Source: Rhodobacteraceae bacterium KLH11 (lineage in GTDB: Bacteria; Pseudomonadota; Alphaproteobacteria; Rhodobacterales; Rhodobacteraceae). Taken from it: DNA of 64,000 bases. Below are positions 56,404 through 64,000 of this stretch, piece after piece (the first letter of the stretch is position 1; the number at the start of each line of letters is the position of its first letter). The stretch spans positions 1,803,485 through 1,867,484 of the forward strand of contig DS999531.1 of NCBI GenBank assembly GCA_000158135.1, written 5' to 3'. The position numbers and the translations under genes are program-made. The notes below the pieces were generated by a model. It made no database searches, had not been told where the DNA came from, and was given only the letters and a program-made list of their open reading frames with translations.

Positions 56404-57006
56404 CTATTGAACCTTGCGCCATTCCGAGCAGGTTAGTTGAATTGTCCACTGTGCATCGAACGGCGGGCTATCCCATGGGGCCGCAGCGGGAGAGGTTTTG
56501 ACAACAGGTTTCTTACCTTTTTTGTCCACATACTGAAAACTGTGGTTCAGCTTGATTTCGCCTTTGGGGCAATACGTTGCTCGTAGAACGGTTTGAGCCA
56601 ATGATATTGCTTGGGACTCGTTTTGTGCCGCCGTGAATGGTGTATAGAACTGCGTGGCGAACGTGTTCTTCAAGCGGGCATGAAACTTTTTGGTAAAGAG
56701 GTTCTTACTGCCTTGCGTGCATAAGTTGTCTGTAACGGCCACAGTCACAGGAAGAGGTTCACCTGTTCCATTGCGCGTATACAAGCCCTTTGCTCCGCGT
56801 TTTGCGTATATCTTAACTTTGGAAATACCGCTGCTATGGCGAACAACGATAAAGCGGCCGTTTTTCGAACTCGGTCCTGAAAAATTCGGCTCGCCGGTTG
56901 CATGTTTTTTGTAGTTAAAGACAGGTAGACGCTTCATGTTGGTACATGCGGCGGCTGCTGAGTGGCTCAGAAGAACAAGCGCCAACGCAGATAGGACAAT
57001 TCTCAT
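56404..57006 (-). CDS. secreted protein of unknown function
   Basis: The protein has 200 residues. It has a clear signal peptide (MRIVLSALALVLLSHSAAA, cut near residue 19-20). The mature part is basic with four Cys, one close to each end (ACTNMK and LTCSEW), and a LAQTVLRATYCPKGEIKL segment. I recognise no family. The start overlaps the lipoprotein gene stop by four bases, so the two are coupled and may work together in the periplasm. Confidence 0.65.
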   Translation of the reverse strand: MRIVLSALALVLLSHSAAAACTNMKRLPVFNYKKHATGEPNFSGPSSKNGRFIVVRHSSGISKVKIYAKRGAKGLYTRNGTGEPLPVTVAVTDNLCTQGSKNLFTKKFHARLKNTFATQFYTPFTAAQNESQAISLAQTVLRATYCPKGEIKLNHSFQYVDKKGKKPVVKTSPAAAPWDSPPFDAQWTIQLTCSEWRKVQ

Positions 57007-57482
57007 TTACAACTCACTTCTTTTACTTGCGCCAATCCTTTCGGCAGGTCGCAACGTTCCCTGGTGTAGGGGAGGTTTCCAGACTTTAGGTTAAAAACAT
57101 CGCCCCTTTGATAAGCGGTGACGCGATACCCCAGAATCCCGGCATACTCGCAGTTCCAAGACCCGCCTCGCTGTAGAGTTTGTGGATTGAAGGTGTTCGA
57201 TCCGTAGCGATAACAGATTTCATCCAATAGAGTCTTCCACTCACCAATTACTGATTTCCGATTACCTGGATACCAGAGATAAGCACGTCCGTCGGGGCTG
57301 AGATATTCGACCTGATAGCCGTGGCCAGTGTCAAAGCTGGCATATGTGAAGCCCGGCTTTGGAAAAGGCGTGACGACGTTGCGCTGCGCCCTCAACTCAT
57401 CAAACATTCTTTCTCGGGGTGTTTGACTGTCACAGGCCGTTAGGCCAACGGCAAGCACACAAATCAAAATCAGTTTTTTCAT
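57003..57482 (-). CDS. predicted lipoprotein of unknown function
   Basis: The protein has 159 residues. The start MKKLILICVLAVGLTACDS is a lipoprotein signal with the lipobox LTAC; the Cys would carry the lipid and the following Asp-Ser may affect sorting. The mature part has Tyr-rich YLSPDGRAYLWYPGNRKSVIGEWK and four Cys that could form disulfides. The frame extends to 57527, but the ATG at 57482 starts the signal. It is first of a two-gene operon with the secreted protein at 56404. Confidence 0.75.
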   Translation of the reverse strand: MKKLILICVLAVGLTACDSQTPRERMFDELRAQRNVVTPFPKPGFTYASFDTGHGYQVEYLSPDGRAYLWYPGNRKSVIGEWKTLLDEICYRYGSNTFNPQTLQRGGSWNCEYAGILGYRVTAYQRGDVFNLKSGNLPYTRERCDLPKGLAQVKEVSCK

Positions 57483-57862
57483 ACGAAACGGGTAGTTTCT
57501 AACTAAGGCGACAATTGGGCATTTCACTCACGCACCGTTTTGCGAATATGATTCATCGACGGCCGCATTGGGCTGTCTTCTGTCCTTGTTGGTTTGCGGT
57601 TAGATGGCAGCAATGTCCGCTCAGCCGACCTTCGTTGTCCCTGTTTAACGAGTGGTTTTCAGGGACAATTTCTGCATCAGCAAAATCAAGAGGTTACTAG
57701 GCAGAAAATCCAATAGGTTCAAATGGTACGCCGTTGCCCCATTTTCTTATGATACGATCCTGCCCCTTACCGGAATTGATGGGGTGGATGCCCTCTCCTG
57801 AAACGGCATCGCAATGTGCCATGGTGGAATTATCGAAGCCACCAAAGAGAAAGAGAGCATCC
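57483..57862. other. intergenic stretch and IS110 left flank
   Basis: About 380 bases without a supported gene. CGCATTGGGCTG at about 57562 is shared with 55856-55867 beside the MITE-like element. The last 150 bases are probably the upstream non-coding part of the IS110 element. Confidence 0.45.
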
Positions 57863-58885
57863 ATGAGCGAAGGTATCATTATCGGAGTTGATCTGGCAAA
57901 GAATGTGTTTCAGTTGCACGGCGCGCGACGGGACGGTCGGGTTTTGTTTCGCAAGAAGCTGACGCGTGCGCAGTTTAGGGTTTTCTGCGAGGGCCACCCC
58001 AAGTGTCTGATGGCGATGGAGGCATGTTCGACATCACATTATTGGGCCCGTGAGTTGCAAGCTATGGGTCATGATGTGCGTCTGCTCCCACCACTTTATG
58101 TTAAACCTTTCGTCAAACGGAATAAAAACGATGCGGCTGATGCTGAAGCAATCACGGAAGCCGCCTTGCGTCCCAGCATGTCATTCGTAGCCCCCAAGTC
58201 GGCGGATCAACAAGCCGCGACAATGATGATGCGCACGCGAGATCAGCTTCTGGAACAACGTACAGCTACGGTGAATGCGTTGCGGGGTCACTTGGCTGAG
58301 TTTGGTATCATTGCGCCAGTGGGGATCAAAAATGTCTCCAAGCTCAGGTCAATCCTTGCTAATGCCTCGGACATCCCCACCCTCGTCACAGAAATGGCCA
58401 AGCTGCATTTTGATCGCATCGACAGCCTGAGCTGTGAGATCGAGGCGTTGGCGGCCAAGATCAATAATCACTGTCGTGAGAGCGATACCGCCAAACGCCT
58501 ACGCTCCATGCCTGGAATTGGGCCAATTGCAGCTATGGTGATCGAGGCTTTCGCGCCAGACATGGCGCATTTTGAGAAAGGGCGAGACTTCGCCGCTTGG
58601 CTTGGCCTTGTACCAAAGCAGCATTCGTCGGGTGGAAAAATCCGCCTTGGCCAGACCAGTAAGATGGGGCAGCGTGATATTCGCCGCGTGTTGATCACGG
58701 GTGCAATGAGCCGGATTGCCGGATATGCGAGACAAAACAGTCGCGCAGAGCCTTGGCTTCAGGACAAGTTGGATCGTAAACCCAAAATGGTTGCCGCGAT
58801 CGCTTTGGCCAACAAAATGGCGCGTCAGATCTGGGCCATGATCACCAAAGAAGAAAAATACCTGCCGAGAGCAGTAGCGACATAG
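57863..58885 (+). CDS. IS110-family transposase, intact
   Basis: The protein has 340 residues. The N-terminal DEDD RuvC-like domain has GVDLAKNVFQLHG, MEACSTSHYWARELQ and NKNDAADAEAITEA; the C-terminal transposase_20 domain has PGIGPIAAMVIEAF and SSGGKIRLGQTSKMGQRDIR with the catalytic Ser. No stop or frameshift breaks it, so it is probably functional. AAAGAGAG precedes the ATG at 57863. IS110 elements lack usual inverted repeats and encode a structured RNA in a flank, so I do not give element borders. Confidence 0.93.
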   Translation: MSEGIIIGVDLAKNVFQLHGARRDGRVLFRKKLTRAQFRVFCEGHPKCLMAMEACSTSHYWARELQAMGHDVRLLPPLYVKPFVKRNKNDAADAEAITEAALRPSMSFVAPKSADQQAATMMMRTRDQLLEQRTATVNALRGHLAEFGIIAPVGIKNVSKLRSILANASDIPTLVTEMAKLHFDRIDSLSCEIEALAAKINNHCRESDTAKRLRSMPGIGPIAAMVIEAFAPDMAHFEKGRDFAAWLGLVPKQHSSGGKIRLGQTSKMGQRDIRRVLITGAMSRIAGYARQNSRAEPWLQDKLDRKPKMVAAIALANKMARQIWAMITKEEKYLPRAVAT

Positions 58886-59289
58886 AAATCTGAGCGCCGC
58901 CCCAGGCGCCAGAGCGTGAGGAATGCACTGAGAAGAATGGACGTCGATTGAACAAGTCCTGATCGGAGAGCCAGATAGGGGTCGGGCGCCAAAATAGCCC
59001 GCGGAATCGAATTGGAACCGATCAGCGAACTTACCATCTTGGCCCGCGGCGCGTGAAAAGCCGCAACACGAGGCCTGACACACGACCGCAATCAATCGCC
59101 TTCAAACCGATCAGAAATTCCTTGCAAAACTGAGGGCATCCACACACGACCCCGGTAAGGTTGCGGACTTTGCGGCCGTTAGTACGGGGGCAGCCGCCAG
59201 TATTCTGCATTTCCTAAAGTAGGCCAAGCATTGTACATTCGCTGGGTTGCCCTCACATTACGAGGGAGGTTGAGAATCGCGAGGGCGGC
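58886..59289. other. intergenic stretch, IS110 right flank and repeat
   Basis: About 400 bases. The first part is probably the 3' non-coding portion of IS110. GCGGACTTTGCGGCC at 59163-59177 is one of the recurring short repeats. GAGGG at 59281 is the ribosome site of the next gene. Confidence 0.45.
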
Positions 59290-60690
59290 GTGGCTCAGTT
59301 CCAAGGTCAGAGAAAACTGGCCGCCATTTTGGCGGCGGATGTTGTCGGATACTCACGGTTGATGGCTCTCGATGAATTGGGAACACATTCACGTCTCAAG
59401 AACGTTTTTGTAGATTTGTTCAGGCCAACTGTGAAACGTCACACGGGTCGAATTTTCAAGATGATGGGAGATGGTGCGCTCGTCGAATTTGCAAGTGTAA
59501 ATCAGGCCGTTGATTGCGCAGTTGAGCTTCAAACACTGCTCGAAAAGGAAGAGCAACAGGACAGCGGGGATGTCGCAATCAAAATGCGCATCGGGATTAG
59601 TTTGGGTGATGTAATCGTTTCTGGTACAGATTTGTTCGGAAACGGAGTGAATATTGCAGCTCGAATGGAGAGTCTCGCTGAACCGGGTTCAGTGTGCATC
59701 TCAGGAAATGTCCGTGAGCACCTAAATGACAGCGATACCATTAAACTAGTCGATTTGGGCCCATGTCTGGTTAAGAACATTCCCCAACCGGTGCAAGTTT
59801 TCCAAGTTCGCCGAAATCAAGAAATGCTCACAACACCAGCCAAAACACCATCTTTTGAGCAAGACATCCAATTTTGTGAAACACCCGATGGCGTTCAAAT
59901 TGCATATGCGATAATTGGTGAGGGCCCTCCTGTAGTATCGGTTTCCAATTGGCTCACTCACCTTGAGTTAGATTTCCAGATACCCATGCGGCGTGAATTG
60001 GTTCGAGTGCTTTCTCCAAACAAACAAGTGATCAGATATGATGCGCGTGGCAGCGGTTTGTCGGACCGACAGGTGGAAGATTTTTCGCTGAACTCATCCG
60101 TTCAAGATTTAACGACCGTCATTGACGCAATTGGTTTGGAACAGGTTTCACTTGTTGGACAGTCTCAAGGTGCGGCTGTCGCGGCAGCTTTTGCTGCTCG
60201 GAACCCCAATAGAGTCACTAAGATGGTCTTGTGCGGTGGATACGCACGAGGTCGCCGGATGAGAGGTTCCAAGGGCCAGATTGCAGAAAGTGACGCATTC
60301 ATAACAATGATTAGAGAGGGTTGGGGAAAAGAGCTAGACGCATACGTTCGAATGTTCGGCGCGTTTTTCATGCCAGATGCAAATGCGGACCAGTTGTCAG
60401 CTTTCACAAACCTACAGAGAAAGGCCACGCCACCCGAGAACGCGGCGAGTATCCAACTTGCAATCGATAGCATCGATATCTCAAACGAACTGTCCAACGT
60501 TCAAGCTTCGACGCTTGTATTTCACGTGCGTGAAGATGCCAGAGCCCCATTTGAAGAGGGGAGACGGATGGCAGCAGGTATTCCCAATGCCAGATTCATT
60601 CCACTCGAAGGGCGCAATCACGTAATGCTCTCTGATGACCCATGTCTTGAGCGTTTCCTGAACGAAATATCCAGATTCCTGGAGCAATAA
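59290..60690 (+). CDS. class III cyclase fused to alpha/beta hydrolase
   Basis: The protein has 466 residues. Residues 7-175 are a cyclase domain: LAADVVGYSRLM and KMMGDGALVEF carry the metal-binding Asp, and NGVNIAARMES the nucleotide contacts. Residues 195-466 are an alpha/beta hydrolase: GQSQGAAVAAAFAA holds the nucleophile Ser, FHVREDARAPF a likely acid, and EGRNHVML the His. Such fusions are seen in proteobacteria, but the hydrolase substrate is not known. GTG start with GCGAGGG upstream. There is no membrane segment. Confidence 0.88.
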   Translation: MAQFQGQRKLAAILAADVVGYSRLMALDELGTHSRLKNVFVDLFRPTVKRHTGRIFKMMGDGALVEFASVNQAVDCAVELQTLLEKEEQQDSGDVAIKMRIGISLGDVIVSGTDLFGNGVNIAARMESLAEPGSVCISGNVREHLNDSDTIKLVDLGPCLVKNIPQPVQVFQVRRNQEMLTTPAKTPSFEQDIQFCETPDGVQIAYAIIGEGPPVVSVSNWLTHLELDFQIPMRRELVRVLSPNKQVIRYDARGSGLSDRQVEDFSLNSSVQDLTTVIDAIGLEQVSLVGQSQGAAVAAAFAARNPNRVTKMVLCGGYARGRRMRGSKGQIAESDAFITMIREGWGKELDAYVRMFGAFFMPDANADQLSAFTNLQRKATPPENAASIQLAIDSIDISNELSNVQASTLVFHVREDARAPFEEGRRMAAGIPNARFIPLEGRNHVMLSDDPCLERFLNEISRFLEQ

Positions 60691-60708
60691 GCGAAAGTCG
60701 TTCTGGCA

Positions 60709-60770
60709 GCTTTGGGCTCATTTCTGGCCTTCTCTGCGGTGATCATGATCGGCTGGGGGCAGCCCAAAGC
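60709..60770. repeat. 10-bp perfect inverted repeat after the cyclase-hydrolase gene
   Basis: GCTTTGGGCT (60709-60718) and AGCCCAAAGC (60761-60770) are exact complements 42 bases apart. It could form the base of a transcript-end structure between the two convergent genes, or be a decayed repeat. Confidence 0.45.
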
Positions 60771-60814
60771 GGATTTTCGACTAATAGGGATTACAGGTTC
60801 TGTTGCCCGACAAA

Positions 60815-61486
60815 TCACCACAATTTAGTATATATGTCTCGGAAAACTGCTTGAGTGATGTCCAGTGTTGGAAGCGCTAGCAAGACAATTCCAACGCTGC
60901 CCAGACTTAGTGATGTGATGCGTGCAGCCCGGAAGATGTGCATCTCCCCCGTCCACCATTCTCGCGCCAGATAGCTGATATAGTCTCCATGATCCGCGAA
61001 CATTCTACTTCGCACATCTGGTCTATATCCCGAAACTACTGGCTTCCTCTCTCGGAACTCATCGTGCACCATCCAAAACAATTTTAATCTTGGGATCCAC
61101 TGTTCAGAGAATACTTTCATTTCCATGTTCGCAAGCTCATGGACACTAAAGCGTTCACCTACTCTGGCTGCAAATTCGATATCGCCCTTGGCAAGCTCCA
61201 AAACAGGTGGGCGAAACACCTTAAAGATCAGATTTGAGAACAACAAAAGCAGACTACCGAAGAAGACCAGCCTCATCTTGGTCAAGCCGGTCAGGTAAAA
61301 CGGTGTTTCTGCGCCCGGTTCAACACCTGCGATCAGTTGAAATGAAGCTATTTCCGCGATTTGGTCGTTAAACAGGATCAGATACCCAATGATCGGCACC
61401 AACGCGATGACACGCGTTAAGTCATTGTTGGCAACTCGTTCAACTGACTGCCATTGCATGAGCTTCCAATCAGAATGGAACTTCAT
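60815..61486 (-). CDS. membrane protein of unknown function
   Basis: The protein has 223 residues with three hydrophobic segments, near residues 26-44 (VIALVPIIGYLILF), 70-88 (MRLVFFGSLLLLFSNLIFKV) and 190-210 (SLSLGSVGIVLLALPTL). Between the second and third is a soluble region of 100 residues, rich in charged and aromatic residues. I recognise no family. It is divergent from the PD-(D/E)XK-like gene with about 160 bases between. Neighbours suggest accessory, perhaps defence-related, DNA. Confidence 0.65.
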   Translation of the reverse strand: MKFHSDWKLMQWQSVERVANNDLTRVIALVPIIGYLILFNDQIAEIASFQLIAGVEPGAETPFYLTGLTKMRLVFFGSLLLLFSNLIFKVFRPPVLELAKGDIEFAARVGERFSVHELANMEMKVFSEQWIPRLKLFWMVHDEFRERKPVVSGYRPDVRSRMFADHGDYISYLAREWWTGEMHIFRAARITSLSLGSVGIVLLALPTLDITQAVFRDIYTKLW

Positions 61487-61644
61487 TGAAATGCGCTACT
61501 CCCTGGCAGCCGTGGTCTCTCAACGACAAGAGCGGCTGTATCCCTCAACGTTTTGGGGACGATACCTCATTGAAAACTTGACGGAAAGCTGCGGCGGATG
61601 TCTATTTAAGACATGACATTCAATTTCAAGTTGTAGGCGCATAG

Positions 61645-63003
61645 ATGACTGAAAAGTTGCCAGATTATCTGGCTCAAGGCGAAGCCGCACGTTTGTTCCC
61701 CGTTCTCTCAACCACGTCAAAAGAAGGACGGACAACATCCATTGTGCTAGCCTGTATGGTTCAGATTGAAGAGCTGGGAGCCGCGCTGCTGCAATCAATA
61801 GGCCAGAAGCGCGGAAAACGGGCCCAGGTTCATGCTTTCACCGAGGTTGTGTTCAAGAACCAATCAAAGACAATCAAGGATCGGCCCGACGGATTGATTG
61901 TCCTGAAGGTTGGCTCCCGCGAGTGGAAGGCCCTTGTTGAAACCAAAGTTGGGAACAATACCCTCGATGCCGAGCAAATTGAAAGATACCGGGCTCTGGC
62001 CAAAGAGAACGGCGTCGATTGCGTCATCACGATATCCAATCAATTCGCAACTACGCCGACGGCGCACCCTGTTGAGGAAGTCAGGAAGAGCAGATCCAAG
62101 ATTCCCGTGTATCACTGGTCGTGGATGCATGTGGTCACGACTGCGGAGTTGTTGATCAGCAATGAGCAGGTCGAGGATAAGGACCAACTACTGTTGCTAA
62201 ATGAGCTTAGGCGCTTCCTCAACCATGAGAGCGCTGGGGTGCAGGGTTTCCATAGGATGCCCAAAGAATGGGGTGATCTCAACAAACTGGTGTCGTCTGG
62301 CGGTGTCATTCCAGCACGGTCACCGGAGGCGCAGATCGTAGTCGATGCTTGGCACCAGGAAACCCGAGACCTGTCACTAATCTTGAGCCGATTGGTAGAA
62401 ACATCTGTTAGTGAGAAACTGTCGCGCAAGCACATCAATGATCCGGCTCAGCGTAAAAAGGATGAGCTGCTGATGCTTCGCGAACACCACCAGCTCCAAT
62501 GCACATTGGATGTCCCGGACACGGCCGCCCCTATCGAAGTCACCGCAGACCTGAAGCGGCGGTGCGTCGACGTCGGTATGACCATCCGAGCGCCTGAAGA
62601 TAAGAAATCGACAAAAGCCAGGCTGAATTGGCTTCTTCGGCAGATCAAGGTCGATAACATGGAGGGCCTGTATATTCGCTTGCTTTGGCCTGGCGCCAGC
62701 GAGCCGACACAGCACTTAGTCTCAGACTTGCGAGAAGACATTGATATCTGCCAAGAAGGCAAAGACCACCTCGTTACGCACGGCTTCCATGTGTTCCTAT
62801 CCAAACGACTCGGCGGTCGTTTCACACAACAGGCCAACTTCATATCGGACTTAGAGGAAGTCGTTCCTCTGTTTTATGGCGATGTCGGCGCAAACCTGTC
62901 CGTCTGGAAGAAGGCTGCGCCCAGGATCAAACATGACAAACCAACTGCTGAAGATGTATCGATAGATGCTATTGCCGAGGATGCCGAGGACTTTGAAGGC
63001 TGA
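61645..63003 (+). CDS. PD-(D/E)XK nuclease-like protein of unknown function
   Basis: The protein has 452 residues. Residues 70-130 carry a nuclease-like signature: Asp82 in KDRPDGLIVL, Glu99-x-Lys101 in LVETKVGNN, then Gln111 in AEQIERYRALA and a VDCVITISNQF strand. This matches the Asp...ExK-Gln order of restriction-endonuclease-like folds. The remaining 320 residues are unrecognised. There is no signal peptide. It lies near the other ExK protein at 63218, facing it. Defence or DNA repair is possible; the sequence does not decide. Confidence 0.65.
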   Translation: MTEKLPDYLAQGEAARLFPVLSTTSKEGRTTSIVLACMVQIEELGAALLQSIGQKRGKRAQVHAFTEVVFKNQSKTIKDRPDGLIVLKVGSREWKALVETKVGNNTLDAEQIERYRALAKENGVDCVITISNQFATTPTAHPVEEVRKSRSKIPVYHWSWMHVVTTAELLISNEQVEDKDQLLLLNELRRFLNHESAGVQGFHRMPKEWGDLNKLVSSGGVIPARSPEAQIVVDAWHQETRDLSLILSRLVETSVSEKLSRKHINDPAQRKKDELLMLREHHQLQCTLDVPDTAAPIEVTADLKRRCVDVGMTIRAPEDKKSTKARLNWLLRQIKVDNMEGLYIRLLWPGASEPTQHLVSDLREDIDICQEGKDHLVTHGFHVFLSKRLGGRFTQQANFISDLEEVVPLFYGDVGANLSVWKKAAPRIKHDKPTAEDVSIDAIAEDAEDFEG

Positions 63004-63217
63004 TTTGAGCTTCAGAAAAGTCGCTCTACGAGCGCCGCCAATATTCAAGAGGGTTTCAGCACGCCACCATCCGCTCAAAGCGGACATAGATTTTGCGGGT
63101 AGCTAAACTGTCTTGTCCGGCAGAGCAGGCGGGAAGTGACTGTTGGTTGCGACTACACACGTTCTGGAATCCGGCATGAAAAACGGACCTTCGAGCTTGT
63201 CAGCTTGTTAACAAGAA

Positions 63218-64000
63218 CTAGGAGTAATCGATGCCTTTTATCGAAAGGTGTAACTCCGGGTTTTGCGACATCAATTCATTAGCCTGTGTTTGAAGATGAA
63301 TGACAACTTCTTGTAGTCCCCACATCGGTCCACCTTCAGGGTTTCGCCACTGCTTTTGGACACGCTGGCAAATAAGGAGGCATCCTACCTTACATCTTTC
63401 GTGTTGAAGATATTGACCGACAAGCTGATCGTGAAGGGCGGTTTCAAACTCAGAAATACTCCAAGTCTCGCGCTTTAGCTCCACCGTTGCATATTCTTGC
63501 AGGGATTTTGGATGGAGCCTTAAGTCCGTACGATTTTCATCCGCGACCACTGCCTCTTGCGTAAAATCAAACACACCCCGGTCTCGCCCTCGAAGCCAAT
63601 TTGAAATGAACGAGCGCAAATCTGATTCTTGGTCCAACAAGCGTAGCGCTTTAATCGGACGATCCTCCGCATGCAGGATGTCGTGTTCAAATGCATCGAG
63701 CCGCCCCATCATTGCTGTAAACAATGACCTGTTGTCGTAGGGAATAAATGCGTTCTCACGGTCTAGTGCTTGAAACGCAGGCAGCGGATAAGGTGTGTCA
63801 TCGCTGATTTGTGCAGCGATCTCATAGGACATTTGGCGAAGACGATCAGGCATATGGGAGAATTCTGGTCTGTCGGCGAGTTCATGAAGTACCGATAGGA
63901 CAGCTGGGTTTCTTACTTCGAGCAAGGTATCAAACAAGAAGGATCGCGCATCTTGAGCGTTATCGCGTATCCCAGGCGAAAAGACACCATCGTGGCTTAC
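63218..64000 (-). CDS. C-terminal part of a larger protein with PD-(D/E)XK-like motif, runs off the window
   Basis: The frame is open to base 64000, so the gene's 5' part lies outside; 260 residues are seen. The C-terminal third has EYATVELKRETWS, an ExK core, after RTDLRL with a possible upstream Asp, and then HDQLVGQYLQHERCKVGCLL, where Gln and the following hydrophobic strand fit restriction-like folds. The N-terminal visible part is helical and unrecognised. Many defence proteins end in this kind of nuclease, but no ATPase or sensor part is visible here. Confidence 0.6.
   Translation of the reverse strand, partial: VSHDGVFSPGIRDNAQDARSFLFDTLLEVRNPAVLSVLHELADRPEFSHMPDRLRQMSYEIAAQISDDTPYPLPAFQALDRENAFIPYDNRSLFTAMMGRLDAFEHDILHAEDRPIKALRLLDQESDLRSFISNWLRGRDRGVFDFTQEAVVADENRTDLRLHPKSLQEYATVELKRETWSISEFETALHDQLVGQYLQHERCKVGCLLICQRVQKQWRNPEGGPMWGLQEVVIHLQTQANELMSQNPELHLSIKGIDYS

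Overview
The window looks like a chromosomal segment of a marine Roseobacter-group alphaproteobacterium (Rhodobacteraceae). This rests on the moderately high GC of the first 37 kb, its codon usage, the rpsL-rpsG-fusA-tuf order and several family types typical of that group: a putative rhamnosyltransferase, RTX/tandem-repeat giants and class III cyclases with TPR or ATPase output modules. No species can be named from sequence alone.

Region 1 (1-15.6 kb) is metabolic. A SnoaL-like protein and a LysR regulator precede an operon with a fused E1 alpha/beta 2-oxoacid dehydrogenase, a FabD-like acyltransferase and a DAO-type flavoprotein. A divergent SDR that lacks the usual Tyr/Lys pair and a second LysR follow. 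Next comes a 1069-residue reductive dehalogenase of the soluble, self-sufficient type: a corrinoid/2x[4Fe-4S] half fused to a flavin/NAD(P)H/[2Fe-2S] reductase half. A CoxM-CoxS-CoxL-like molybdenum hydroxylase with a MoaD/ThiS-like protein closes the region.

Region 2 (15.6-24.1 kb) holds a small basic secreted protein, a DMT transporter, a glycosyltransferase-like gene, the str operon (rpsL, rpsG, fusA, tuf), a RidA-like protein, a DUF374-type acyltransferase and tRNA-Trp.

Region 3 (24.3-36.7 kb) has a SAM-cyclase-AAA-TPR signalling protein and then the most interesting locus, a tight five-gene operon (27.8-35.6 kb). It encodes a BBE-type FAD oxidase, a LodA N-terminal-like protein, a LodA C-terminal-like domain carrying a Cys/Trp motif fused to a VioB-type ferritin-like domain, a radical SAM/SPASM enzyme, and a LodB-like flavoprotein with a PqqD-like C-terminal extension. 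I infer a split quinoprotein-type oxidase with both kinds of protein-modifying maturase. An lptF gene without lptG follows.

Region 4 (36.7-64 kb) is accessory DNA, lower in GC. It contains a metallophosphoesterase, a truncated IS110 transposase, a 2670-residue RTX/tandem-repeat secreted protein, an AhpD-like protein, a methyltransferase, a cyclase 5' fragment cut by a complete IS3-like element with 10-bp direct repeats, a GlxA-type regulator, an ABM and a GFA protein, a cyclase-TPR protein, a MITE-like element, a secreted protein/lipoprotein pair, an intact IS110 element and a cyclase-alpha/beta-hydrolase fusion. It ends with two convergent genes bearing PD-(D/E)XK-like motifs, the last of which runs off the window.
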